In this document: piece after piece, positions 1 through 12,464 of the stretch | Position numbering within the stretch: the first letter of the stretch is position 1 | Layout of the letters: each line of letters begins with the position of its first letter | Assembly (NCBI GenBank): GCA_002105175.1 | Contig: MCGE01000002.1 | Location: 2,418,001-2,482,000, forward strand | From: Absidia repens | Lineage: Eukaryota; Mucoromycota; Mucoromycetes; Mucorales; Cunninghamellaceae | Length of the DNA stretch: 64,000 nucleotides | Direction: 5' to 3' | Notes under the pieces: generated by a model | Told to the model about the DNA's origin: nothing | The model's database searches: none | What the model saw: the letters and a program-made list of their open reading frames with translations, nothing else | Translations under genes and position numbers: made by a program

Positions 1-100
1 GAGGCCGTTCGATTTTTTTTTGTTTTTCCTCTCTCGTTGTTTTCTTTTATCTTTTTTTCTTCTTCTTACATTTGCTTGTACCTTTTCAACAATTCATTAC

Positions 101-1784
101 ATGCAATATCCTATCTCTGCATTAAGGCGAAATATACTAAGCACAAGCCGTCATCGATCTTATTGCTGCAGCCTACGACACGAACAGCGTTTTACACATC
201 TCGGATGGTCTGGAAGAACTTCCACCCGTCCGTCCGTGGGTCGCCATTACTCACAGTCCTCTGATCAACAACCACGCACTGGATTTTTTGTACCCTTTCT
301 ATCACCCACAGAAGACAAACAAGACATGGAGGAACGACAAAAGTATCCAAAGAAGACCGCTTATGACGTTGCCAACCTGACACAGCCACCCACACGAACA
401 AATATGCTTGTACGTGACTTTATTGACGACTCTCTTTACAACCCCAATTATGGCTACTTCTCCAAGCAGGCTGTCATCTTTTCTCCGGAAACCGACTTTG
501 ACTTTAATGAAATGCGTGACCACTTGGAATTCATGAATATCTTGGCTCGTATGTATCGCGATATTGAAGGGGATGCTGACGAGGTTGATGAAATCGCTCG
601 ACAAGTGTGGCATACTCCCACTGAATTATTCAAGGTAAAAAGTTACATATTCGCTATTTTTCCTTTACTTACAACAATCTCATCTCACTCCGTTTTTTTT
701 TTAAACGATGTTAGCCTTGGTATGGATATGCGGTTGCCAAGTATATGGTGTCTGAATACAAACTGAACCTGTACCCTCACAAGGATCTGATCATCTATGA
801 AATGGGTGCTGGTAACGGTACACTGATGATGAACATTTTGGATTATATTCAGCAATACGAACCCTCGGTTTACAAACGCACGCAATACAACATTATAGAA
901 ATCTCAGGCAAACTGGCAGAACGACAATCCGAGCGACAGGACGTACGGGAACTCAAGGATCAACACCAGTGTGTCAAAATCATCAATAAAAGTATCTTTG
1001 ATTGGGATATTCATGTACCTGATCAATGCTTCTTTTTGGGCATGGAAGTAATTGTAAGTTTACTATGATGGGGATATACAAAGGGAGGGGCGTATGACAA
1101 TCATATATTCATCCCGTTTCAACTGTTACATCTCTATAGGACAACTTTGCCCATGATTTGATTCGGTACGATATTGATACACTCAAACCATATCAAGGGT
1201 CAGTCAGCATAGACAGCAAAGGGGATTATACAGAACTCTATGAACCCGTTGGGAATGATGCACTGATCAACCGATATCTTGCCACAAGGAAACAGACACG
1301 CTATCGAAGCCCAGTGCTGGCCAACTCGTTCTGGTACAAGTTATTGACGTCTCTTCCTTTAGCTCCGAATTTGACAGCACCCGAGTTCATACCCACCAAA
1401 CTCTTTTTATTTATGGAAACCCTCAAGGAATACTTCCCTCAACATCGATTAATCTTGTCCGACTTCTCCTCATTACCTGACTCTGTTCCTGGTGTGGATG
1501 CCCCCGTGGTGCAAACGCGATACAAGGGAACCATGGTGCCTTGCTCAACTTATATGGTCCAACCTGGCTGGTTTGATATCTTCTTCCCCACCAACTGGGA
1601 GTTGCTACGTGATATGTATCTTTTGGTATGTCGCGGATCCAGGGCGGGTAATGATCGAAATGTGAAGGTGCTGACTCATAGGGACTTTTGTGAACGGAAC
1701 GGTGACATTGAAAGAACAACAACTCGCAGCGGTGAAAATCCAATGTTGATGTATTATGAAAACATGAAGATGCTGATTACCTAG
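101..1784 (+). CDS. Mitochondrial SAM-dependent methyltransferase, MidA/NDUFAF7 type
   Basis: Three exons (101-634, 715-1053, 1140-1784) give 505 aa. Members of this family (PF02636, DUF185) include NDUFAF7, which methylates an arginine of a complex I subunit in the mitochondrial matrix. The ATG at 101 is chosen because the first ~50 residues are rich in Arg and Ser with few acidic residues, as in a matrix presequence. Residues ~120-150 carry the family start pattern (LVRDFIDDSLYNPNYGYFSK). Exon 2 holds the SAM-binding motif EMGAGNGTLMMNIL near residue 207. The later NEFFDA-like motif is divergent (LGMEVIDNFAHD, spanning the second intron), so this may be a paralogue rather than the orthologue. 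The 3' UTR has a hexamer-like TTTAGC repeat (1785-1812) and AATAAA at 1831. The family call is firm; the exact substrate is inferred. Confidence 0.85.
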
Positions 1785-2082
1785 ATTTAGATTTAGCTTT
1801 AGCTTTAGCTTTAGACTATATTTGTTGTACAATAAAACTGACTCTTTTTTTTTTTTTTTTTTTTTTTCTCGCCCATATGATTGTGATTGTGATTTTTATT
1901 ATATATGTCTTTGATATGAATGTGTGTGGGGTAATTTTTATTGTGACAAGGAGGAATGGTGATAAAAAAAGTAACGAAGAACGGGCCAACCTATCCCGTG
2001 AAACTCCGCCCCATGTGATTATATTGTATATGGTTGGGTTGATTTTTCTTTTCTGTAGTTTTCTTTCCCCTATTCCTAAGAA

Positions 2083-4401
2083 ATGACAAGGTACATATCG
2101 TTTGTCAACCTTTTATTATTATTAGTATCATTTTGCAACATATTATTTGAACTACTTGCTCATTCTATTTATTTTGATTTTATTAGATTGGAACCGGACT
2201 TACACTCTCGTATATTGCTAGGATTGGCCGAAGTCCTTGCTGATTCACGCTCTAAAGCATCTTCAAGCGAAGTAGACAAACTCATATCAAAATGTCCTGA
2301 TGTACCTTTGGATTCTCCTGAGGATGATACTATCCCTATTCGTGGCTCTGTCCCAAACGTTGGCACTATGGTAAGATAAATCGCACTCACTCTTTCCTTT
2401 GTTTATCTCACCTTTCTTTCGCATATTATTTATTAGACACGTCGAAGTCAACAAACTGTAGCAGCTTTGGTCAAATATGCAACACAAACAACACAAGACA
2501 ATCAATTAAAGCTCTTGCCTCGTCTTTTGTCCTATATTCGTCATTTGTCTGTTTACGATTGGGAACCCGTTACCCTTACCCGTGGCCCACCTCCTCCTGA
2601 TGCCATTACTTACAGTTTGGTTTCTGGTATCCTTGAACTTACTTACAAGTGTCCTTCCGTGTATGAACGCTCAACTCGTATTCTTTGGAAATATGCGGAA
2701 ACTTTGATGCAGCAGCTATCAGACAATGGTAACGTCTAGTTACAGATGATGATGATGATGTGTGTTGGGGTTAGGCTGGGTTAGGTTGAGTTCACAAGCC
2801 TCATTTGTACGGACTATACTCATATCATGCATATCTCTTTATATATATTCTAGTTGAATTCACCATTACGTTTATTCTTCCTTCTCTTGCTGGTTTGTCT
2901 CGTGCATTGCAACTTAGCCCCTACTTGTATCGTACCAACCAATTATTGACACTGTGCAACAATACTCAGTCGTTAATTCAAAACAATGTCCTGGACCAAA
3001 TCTCGACATCCATTCAAGCTTGCCTCAAGGATCACGACGTTTCTGGTTATGGTCGCCGTGTATTGGCTCGCTATTGGGAAGATGGAATGCCGTTGAGCAG
3101 CAACCGTGTGGTGTATGATTTACTGGTTGTGCTTCGAAATGTCACTGCTCGTGTGCTCACTCAAACCGACCCCTCGAACAGCGCACTCTCTTCGCCCTCA
3201 TCTGTTGGCAAGTACCGCAAATATCATTGGACCGATACTATTGATGAGTCTTGGACCGTTCTGATGAAAAAACCTTTTGCTATTGCTGAAAAAAACCAAG
3301 AACTGGCCCAAAGTCTGCGCTCTGTCTATGTGATGAGCTCGGGCTACTATGAGGATATTCACAAGTTCGCCGAAGGTGGAAGTCAAGCAGGAAACAAGTG
3401 GTCCCCTGATGCTTATATGCAAGAAATCAAGGGTATCAGTTTAGTAAGTGGATAAAAAAGAAATGAAATGAAAATATTTGCTGTTACTGACATACACATT
3501 ACATTGTCAATATTAGCACGTCGCCGCTTTGTCCTCAGTTTATATTCATGAAATGGACGATCAACTCGTGGATCATATCTCTGAATGCCTCTTCACTATA
3601 CCTCAAGTTTCTGACGCATGGATTCAAGTCGCCGCTCTGGATGCTGCTGTTCTTCTCTCCATCAAGTAAGTCATATCCCCTCTCCCTCCCTCTACATATA
3701 GATCTCTCGCAATTACTTACAATCATCATGAAACTTTTTTTTTTCTTTTTGTACATATAGCTTCCCATATATGAACAATGGTATGATCAACAATATTTCC
3801 CGATTCTTAGCAACTCCATCACCCGTTTTTGAACTTCATGCTGGTGACATTAGCGTGCAGCAATATGCGGTTATTCGATTGGCTCAATGCGTAGAATCAA
3901 AGCCTCAAGCTCAAATGTCTCAAATCGCTATATCCACTTTGTATGCCCTACTCAATGAAATCAGTCGATACACTGGCGAAGACTCCAGTGAAGCCGGTGC
4001 CCATACTATTACTGGTGCCCCTGCCGCCGAACAACTCAGTGAAAAACAAAAGCAACAAGTCTGTACCAATGCTCTCTCCGCTATTGTTGGTGTAGCTGTT
4101 TATTTGAAGGATGAATCGGTAAGACAAAGAGTACATTTTTTTAATGGAAAGGATATATGAACCACTGACCGTTATTAATACTGACCATTTTTATATAGAT
4201 TATGCTACAAGCATTATCCATGCTGATACCTCGCCGCAAATCCTTGTCTATTGCAGCTATGGGATCTCTCACTTCTCGCCTCGTTGACCTTGCTCTGGTT
4301 GCTTCGGCCAACGTGTTTAAGGAAATCCTCAACCTGTTTTCAGCTCTAAGCCGCGAAGCTTTAACCATTGACAACAAACAGTTATCTTCCTCGGTAAGAA
4401 T

Positions 4402-4456
<55 letters not shown>

Positions 4457-7400
4457 ACACACTTGATATTAAGCTAACTTTATTAATCTTGATTATAGAT
4501 CCAAAACGCAATGTATGACTTGGCTGCTAGATTATCATCAAGACCCGAATTTTATCAAATCTATTTATCGAGCCTGTTGACACTCTTTGTGGAAAACGGC
4601 AATGTGATCCAGCGTATCATGGCAAAGGACAAGAAGTCATCTGATTTACCCCTCATCTCTAAACTTGGTACCCTTCGCCCAGCTCTCCAAGCTTTACTTG
4701 CCCATTCTGATTTTGAACCTCATGTCCAATGTAATGCTGAAACCGTCTCTCTTTTCCGGAATATGTGGTTCCTTTGTGTCGTGTTTGGATTTGTGACCGA
4801 ATCGATGTGGATCCGCGAATGGAATGAATCCTTACAGGTGATTGCTAAAAAGACACCTGTTCTTGTGATTGAAAGTGCCACCAACTACTTAGAAAGCGAT
4901 CTGGAATTCAACTCAGTGCTCCGTGGTGGATCGGTGGATGTGGATATTGGTGCCATGCGACAGAAACTTCTGATGGTGCTACCCTCTCTGTCTTACGATG
5001 TAAAGAGCTTTTCCTATGCCCAGCTGGTGTTTGCTCTTAGTGTCTATCATGTGGAAATGATGCGAAGCAAGATGGGTGATTGCAGCTTTGTACTTCGGTA
5101 CTTTATGAACGATGGTGTCAGCACAAGCTCATTGGCGAACTGTCTGGAAACCATCGCTGAACGTGTTGCGAATGCGTTTACCAAGGATGCAGCAAACAAG
5201 GCAGCCACTCAAACTTTAGAAAGTGATCTGCGCAAACAAGTGGCCGTGCTATTGGAATTATGTTGTCATCGACTCTACAAGGTGCACCAATTGGCAATGA
5301 AAACGACGGACCGCATTGTTACTTCCTTCCCTCAAGCCTTTGCCGATAAACACCTCATTACTTTGCTTTTGGAACTTGTGCAACTTGTCTGGCTTAGTTG
5401 CGAAGCTGAATACCGTGATGAATATTCTCCCATCTACCAATTTACTTCGTCTCGTATACCCATCACTGTGGAACTTGGCGATAGCATTGCTTACAGAAAA
5501 GACGTTTGTACTCAATTCTATGAAAGTGCTCGGAAATGGCTTCATCTTGCCCTTGATCGTGCTCCTTTGGAAATCGCTGGTCTCCTTCAAAGCTATCTTG
5601 CTGGATTCGATCGCTTCAGCTCATACACGCCTCTCGATGTTGGTCATATGGGTCGCTCTCTTGCTTTGGACATTGGAAAAGCTACAACGAAGAATCATCA
5701 TTCCACAGAATTCATTCCAAAAGTGCAATCCATTCATCCCGATATTGCTTCTACCTTTGTCGATGGATTTACTTCTCGCCGATTCTACGCAGGTGAAATT
5801 AGTGGTGTAGAATACTTGTACAATATGCAGGATCAATCAGGTAAAATTATAGATCATGAAATCCATACCAGGAGTGTCACTTTTTTTTTTAACAGAAAAA
5901 CTAACGTTTCTAATTGTTTTAATAGACGATACTTGTGCAGAATCTATGGATAAACAGGTGAATTTTGTACTTGAGGCTTTGGAAACTTTGATCCAAGATA
6001 TCAAGCAAAATCGTGATATCCCTGTCAGGCGACTCAACTCCACGTTGCACCGTGCTGCTGGATTTACCCTTGCTCTCCCTCATGTTCGCCCCGATTTGAT
6101 TCGCTACTTGGTCCGTATTCCTGTTCTGTTGTTCACGCCTGAATCTTTGGAACTCGGTACCTCTGTGTGGAACTGGATCTTAGTGGAACGTCCTGAAGTT
6201 GAAAATAGATTGATGGTGGAAATGCTGGGCATGTGGAGCTGGGCACAACGACACCGTAAAGGTTTATTCTCGCCTGTACTCAAGTGAGTTGATATCTGTA
6301 CTTGCCAAACAAACATCAATATTAACTATATCTTTTTTTTTTGTCTATCTGTGTAGCGCCAAGCATCCATTTGTTAGCAAGATGACCTACGCTCCGTCTG
6401 ATAAAGCCATCCGTGATAGCAACGTACGAGTAGCATCCTTCTTATTCTCTCCCCATGTGACATGGATCAAATTCCTCAGCAGCCGCTTTTACGCCATCCG
6501 TCATCGTAGTAAGCATTTGGTCAATATGTTCATCCGATTGCTTCAGGAGTCCTTCCAAAATTCTCATTTGATGAGTACTCACTCCTTGGCTTGCCATTCT
6601 CGATTCCAACTACTTCGCTTGGGTTTGAAAATGCTGCAATCATGCCGTATGGAAGCCTTGGCCGAACATAAATTCCGATCTTTGGTATATGATGCTGCTT
6701 TCAATTGGTTCAGTTTAACACCCAAGTAAGTATAAAGTAACTGGAAATGGATGCAAGTGAAATGTTTCTCACTGTTTATTTTCGATGATAGGTGGCACTA
6801 TGGATCTCTCAAGAGTCAGGCTTTGATGTTGTACAAATTATTGAACGACTTTTATACCGCTGTTAGCAACGATACACCCAATCTCAGCTATCTCGTCACC
6901 AGCTCACCCTTGAAGGATAACTCTACCCACTCTTCTAAGATTGGTGCCGGCCTGTATATGTTCTTGAACGACAAGACGAAAGATGACGTGATTCGACAAC
7001 ACCATTTGGCGAAGAAGCTTTTGATGCTGTTTGTGGAAAGCGAACTCACTCGCCTGTCAGTGTGGTGCAATCCTTTGAACGCAACTGGTCATGGCTTACC
7101 CTCTGTATTCACTGGCAACACTGAACGATCTTTGGTGATGGAAGACTCATGGAAGGAAATGATTCGTTTTGCGTGGGAAGTATCTCCTCGCTTGGCTGTG
7201 CAAATGGATACCCGCTTTGTCTTACCTGTGGTTCACCGTGAACTCCATCGTTTGATTGCCAACAATTCTTTGGATGTGGTGGATGTTCCTGAAGCGTTGA
7301 TCATTTTACTCGGTGACCGGTTGATTCCCAACGCCAAACTTGACTTGAAGGTAAAACAAACAGAAAAACAGATAAAAAAAAAAAAAAAGAACCGATATTG

Positions 7401-9266
7401 ATCCTCCTGTGCAATATAGTATCTGCAATATTGGGCTCCTGTACCTGCCATTACTGCCGCCAACTACTTCTTACCCGCCTTCAACAACAATCCTCTTATT
7501 CTACAATATGCCATGCGAAGCTTGGAATATTATCCTGTGGATACTGTGTTCTTCTACATTCCCCAAATCGTGCAAGCACTGCGCTATGATGAAATGGGCT
7601 ACGTCGAAAAGTACATTATGGAAGCTGGTCAAGTATCTCAACTCTTTGCCCATCAACTGATTTGGAACATGAAGGCGAACTTTTTCGTGGATGCTGACAA
7701 GGATTGTGCTAAGCCTGATGCATTGAAACCTACTTTGGAACGTGTCATTGAAAACTTGGTGGCGTCCTTCACTGGTGCTGATCGTGCCTTCTATGAACGT
7801 GAATTCAAATTCTTCAACGAAGTCACAGGTATTTCTGGCTATCTCAAGGAATACATCAAATACGGTCAAACTGAAAAGAAGCCAATGCAAAAGGTATATA
7901 GCGAATTTTAGACGGGTATTTATTTTTCAACGATAGGCTCATTTTTACTTTTATTTTATGCAAATTTAGAAACGTTTGGATGAAGAACTGTCTAAAGTGC
8001 AGGTCGATGTTGGTGTCTACCTACCATCCAACCCTGATGGTCATGTGGTCGATATCAATCGTACCTCTGGCAGACCTCTGCAATCTCATGCCAAGGTAAA
8101 TACAACATATATATATATATATATAAATATAAGCTTTAAAACTTAGAAGTCGATTTTACTTACATCCATTTTTTGTATCTTCAGGCCCCCTTTATGGCTA
8201 CTTTCAAGGTAGAAAAAGAAGTGGAAGACGCCGAAAAGATGCGAGAAGCTCTTATGCGCGGGGAACAAGGTGTGTCATACAAGCATACTATTCAAACTTG
8301 GCAAAGTGCTATCTTCAAGGTTGGTGATGACTGTCGTCAAGACGTGCTCGCTCTTCAATTGATTGCAGTATTCAAAAATATCTTTACTACTGTTGGATTG
8401 GATCTCTATGTTTATCCTTATCGTGTTGTTGCTACGGCGCCTGGTAACGGTGTGATTGATGTGTTGCCCAACTCTATTTCTCGTGATCAACTGGGTCGTG
8501 AAAGGGTGAACAGCTTGTTCGATTACTTTGTTGCCAAGTATGGCTCTCCTGACTCTATTGCCTTCCAACGTGCTCGTATGAACTTTGTGCAGTCGGTGGC
8601 TGCTTACTCCTTGATCTCTTATTTGCTTCAATTCAAAGATCGACATAATGGCAATATTATGTTGGATGACGATGGTCATATTATTCATATCGGTAAGATA
8701 TCGCCTCCAAAAAATAAGAAAGGAAAAAGATAATGTCCTCACACTTTTTATATATCGTCTTTATTAACTCTGTGATTACTAGATTTTGGGTTTATCTTTG
8801 ATATTGCTCCAGGTGGTGGTATTCTTGAAGTTTCTCCTTTCAAATTGACAGCAGAAATGATTCAGGTGATGGGTGGTGGATCTCAACAACAAGCTTTCAA
8901 ACATTTCTCTGAATTGATGATCAAATCCTACTTAGCTTGTCGCCCTTACGCTGAACATATCATGCAATTAGTGACACTTATGTTGGAGTCTGGTCTTCCA
9001 TGTTTCAAGGGTGAAACAATCAAACGCATGCGATCTCGATTCCAGATTGACAAGACCGAACGCCAAGCCTCCGACTTTATCATGATGCGTATCAAGGACT
9101 CGTTTGAAAATCAACGTACTGTCATGTATGACTACTTCCAAAAATTGACCAACGGTAAGAAATAAATAAAGCAATAAATAGATAATAGTGAAAATGAAAG
9201 CAACATTTTGTTACGTGTATGTACTGACGATTGATATATTTATCTCTTCTAGGTATTCCTTATTAA
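2083..9266 (+). CDS. STT4: Phosphatidylinositol 4-kinase III alpha (STT4-type)
   Basis: Sixteen exons: 2083-2090, 2187-2370, 2437-2728, 2854-3443, 3517-3665, 3761-4118, 4199-4393, 4499-5840, 5926-6283, 6357-6725, 6792-7350, 7420-7893, 7970-8095, 8185-8692, 8783-9154, 9253-9266. They join in frame to 1965 aa, close to yeast Stt4 (1900 aa). The enzyme makes PI4P at the plasma membrane. The C-terminal kinase domain is intact: ATP-lysine region [13 protein letters not shown] (~1709), catalytic loop DRHNGN (~1818), then DFGF across the last-but-one intron, ending in FQKLTNGIPY. The helical PIK region (LQYWAPV, ~1470) precedes it. The first coding exon is only 8 nt (MTR), and the last is 14 nt. The seventh intron is largely a CA microsatellite. 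The long N-terminal alpha-solenoid shows no other catalytic motif. Confidence 0.96.
4404..4461 (+). repeat. (CA)n microsatellite inside a PI4K intron
   Basis: An almost perfect CA dinucleotide run starts about ten bases after the donor of the intron at 4394-4498 and fills half of it. The acceptor side keeps a normal CTAAC-like branch region and TTATAG. Confidence 0.95.
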
Positions 9267-9520
9267 ATTGGGTAGAATTAAATTAAGCTAGATATTACAT
9301 GTCTTAGTAGACAGTGAAATTGTTTATAATAGTTATTTAGTTTATTAGTTTATTCATTAAGTTATGTTTGAAAATGAAAATAAAGAATCATTTTGTTACC
9401 AAATGAAAAATGAAATAAACAATAGTGTACTAGCGAGGAAGGAAGAATAGTGTATTTATTCCGTTTTTTTGACACCTCAAAGTAAACGCTCAATCCCATT
9501 TTGATGGGAGATTGGGACCT

Positions 9521-10420
9521 TTTCAAGACCCGCCCACGTGAAATATTTATTTTTTCTCTCCCGCCTATTTTTTTTTTTTTTTTCTGCTCTCTTTCTTCTT
9601 ACTTTTTTTTTATTTCATTTTTCTTCACCATTCAACATCTACAGGGTTATTTTGGACTTAGAATAGTGCCAGGACTAGTTTAGAAGGGGTTTTCGGCTCA
9701 GGGATTACAAGGGGCATGGGGAACCCTTTCATTTTGGATTCAAGATTTGGGACCACCATTAGTTGACTTTTTCAAGTCATCATTAGTTTAGTATAGTGTT
9801 AGTTTGTCAAAGTTTGTCATAGTTTGCATCTACATCTGAATAAAATATGCCTTTTTTCTTTTTTCTTTTTTTACCTGCTTCAATGAAAAATGTCCCATCA
9901 GACTTTCTCATGTAATATACAATAGATCTCTTTTTCTGCTAGTATCAAAACCGATTGATTAGTGTTGACCGCTGTTGTGTTTCAATATATATAAGAGGAC
10001 AGCATTCAGCCTTTTTCATGCGTTGTGCATAATATCAAATCTATTTTTACAATTGTCCCTTTAGATTAGTGTTGACCATCCTTCTGAACTTCTACTAATT
10101 TCCCTTAAGCTACCTCCATTGAATCTCTTCTTACAATGAACCCCATGACTGTAGATTAGTATTGACACAAATTGCTTCAATAAATTATGCCTTTTTTTTT
10201 ATTAACTATCCTCTGAGTCATTATTTTGTAAGCCGCACTTTTATTGTCGCTGTTTTGTGAGTGTCTTACTATACACCCGCTTTTAAGCTCATCAACTAGG
10301 ACTGATTCCCTCAGAGACTCAGCGATTGACAATTCTAGGTCACTGATAATATCCAGATAGACCTATTCCTACAGCATCAGTAGTGATATTAATGAACGTA
10401 GTATGTGCTGTCAGTATAAT
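9521..10420 (+). repeat. Dispersed repeat family R1, copy 1
   Basis: Long copy in + orientation. It starts with a TTTCAAGACCCGCCCACGTG head, then a T/C-rich tract, then the conserved core (about 9650-9850) including CTCAGGGATTACAA and GCATGGGGAACCCTTTC, then CTGAATAAAATATG. Further GATTAGTGTTGACC-like modules follow near 9957, 10065 and 10154, with a second CAATAAATTATG at about 10179. A distal block (TTAATGAACGTAGTATGTGC, about 10390) matches the far end of copy 2. No ORF of note. Outer limits are approximate because they come from eye alignment to the copies at 14640, 28181 and 52352. Confidence 0.8.
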
Positions 10421-10483
10421 CTCGTTATTAGTTTCATTGCGTATGGTATAATGAAAAAATAACAATAACATGAAATCCCAAAC

Positions 10484-10660
10484 TTCAGTCAATTAGGCCC
10501 CAAAGGACTGTCTATTAAAGTGTGAAATCATGGAGACGTCAATGCTCATCCGAGTATCTTTTGGCATGCACAAAGAAGTCGATCAACGAATTATTGAACA
10601 TAGCAGGTATAGCAGCTAGTCCTCCGCTAAAACGTAAAATGGCGGGGAGTCAAAGCACAT
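10484..10660 (+). repeat. Short repeat family R2, two diverged units
   Basis: A unit at 10484-10545 (GGCCCCAAAGGACTGTCTAT then GTGTGAAATCATGGAG) matches units at 57790 and 57680. A weaker second unit at about 10600-10660 has the same end pattern (CGTAAAATGGCGGGGAG), giving a period of roughly 110 bases, similar to the 57.7 kb pair. The match is by eye and the second unit is uncertain. Confidence 0.5.
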
Positions 10661-11187
10661 CATATCAAATCTCACACTTCAAGCCTGTAGATGTTTCTTA
10701 TTGGAACTGTAAGAATGTTTTTATCTTTTTTTTCGGATTGGGGCGTGCTAAGTGAAAGTGTCCTGAACCTTGCCCAATTCCACTAAATGATATAATGTCG
10801 ATCCGGTAATATAAAGTGTGTGTCTACACTGAGACCACGTTCATACTACATAGCAAAAACAGGCTCTTGGTTGATGAATTAGCCCCCAAAAAAGGACTTC
10901 GAAAAAAAAAAATTAAAAAAAGCAGGGTCAATTGAAATCAACCCGAACCTGACAACATGTCCGCTGCATTTTCAGGTACCACCCTACCCAAGCCACTTAG
11001 ATACTCCCATCAATATAAATAAAATTCAGCAAAGTTTAAAAATACGGAGGAATAGCACCAACTACACATCACAAAATCATACTCATCATACGCATCATAT
11101 TCATAGTTTTCAGTTCGACAAAATAATGATATTTTTTTTATTTCAGCTTTTGCTATCTATAAAATATGTTCCTAAACTACCGCAAAT

Positions 11188-12464
11188 CTAGTACTTCTTA
11201 CCGAAGACAGCAACTTGGAGGTAATCGTAACCACTAAAAATTGGAAAAAAAATAAATTAATATTTCCATTCAAATCGTCTGTTTTAAACCCGCTCGATTC
11301 TCTTCAATTGATTATTTACCTGAGCACACCAGCACCAGCAATGGCACGGAGAATGTTAGCACCGGCACCCTTGAACAATGACTTGGCACCTTCGTTCTTG
11401 ACGATTTCCTTGAAGGCGGCCATGGAGGAGTCGTACTTGACGGCAGCACCGGAGGTCATCATCATACGTCTACGGACGGTATCAATGGGGTAAGAGGCTA
11501 CGAGTAAAAAAAAAAAAAAAAAAAGTAAGCCACCAAGCATTCAATCCCCGATATCATTCCTCGCTTCAAACTTACCAAGACCAGCACCAGTAGTGACAGC
11601 CCAACCCAAAGCGAAGGAAGCCAAGAAGGAGTCCTTGAGGTTTTCAGGGAGGACGGGCTTGATGGAATCGTACATACCGAAGTACAAACCTATATGAGAA
11701 ATAAAAGGTGAGTACCAAAAATAAATCACGAATAAAATTCCAAATACAACTTACCGCGGTAAACAATGATACCAACACAAGAGATGTTGAAACCACGGTA
11801 AAGACCAGCAATACCATCAGAAGCCAAAGTCTTTCTGTAGACGTCGACCAAACCGTTGAATTGACGTTCACCACCAACCTTGGAGGACTTGGCGTCGTTA
11901 GCAAGACGGGTACGAGCATAATCCAAAGAGTAGACGAAGAAGAGGGAACAAGCACCAGCAGCACCACCGGAAGCCAAGTTACCAGCGAACCAAGCCCAGT
12001 AGCCATCCTTCTTCTTATCCTTGTTGAACATACGCTTGAATTGATCCTTGAAAGCAAAGTTCAAAGCTTGGGTAGGGAAGTAACGGATGACGTTAGCAGT
12101 GTTACCTCTCCACATGGAGACCAAACCTTCATCCTTGACGGTACGGTTGAAACAGTCAACGATACCCTTGTAAGGAGAGTTGAGACGACCTTGCTTGATC
12201 ATTTCATCTTGGTTTTGGACCAAAAGCTTGATACGTTCAATGGGGGCAGCAGCAGTCTTGGAGACAGCGGCGGAGACACCACCCATAAGGAAGTCCTATT
12301 TTTAAAAAAGAAGAATATCATCATCAGTTCCAAAGGTCATAGAAATCAAACGAATAATTTTTCTCGTTATCGCCCCTTTTTTTTTAACAGCATAATATAG
12401 TAATATAATAAAATAATAATATACTTACAATAGCAAACTTGTTTTGTTCAACGAAAGAAGTCAT
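11188..12464 (-). CDS. AAC: Mitochondrial ADP/ATP carrier
   Basis: Five exons on the minus strand (12429-12464, 11755-12295, 11576-11689, 11320-11497, 11188-11233) give 304 aa, the normal length. The protein exchanges matrix ATP for cytosolic ADP across the inner mitochondrial membrane. All three mitochondrial-carrier repeats are visible, with signatures [18 protein letters not shown] and [10 protein letters not shown]. The nucleotide-carrier hallmark RRRMMM is present near residue 240. The first coding exon encodes only [12 protein letters not shown]. The codons are strongly biased towards GCT/GGT/AAG/TTC-type preferred codons, as expected for a very highly expressed gene. The upstream region has a CCAAT-type motif next to a CAAGCGCTTG palindrome. 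Confidence 0.96.

Larger units (their letters stand above)
9267..11187. other. Intergenic region between PI4K and the ADP/ATP carrier
   Basis: Convergent 3' ends. It holds R1 copy 1 and the R2 units. The rest (10660-11187) is AT-rich with no convincing ORF. A small ORF at 10522-10755 overlaps the R2 repeat and shows no protein-like features. Confidence 0.7.

Noticed and set aside
2760..2800. GGGTTAGG-like motifs as interstitial telomere repeat
   Set aside because: Only two imperfect units, inside a PI4K intron.
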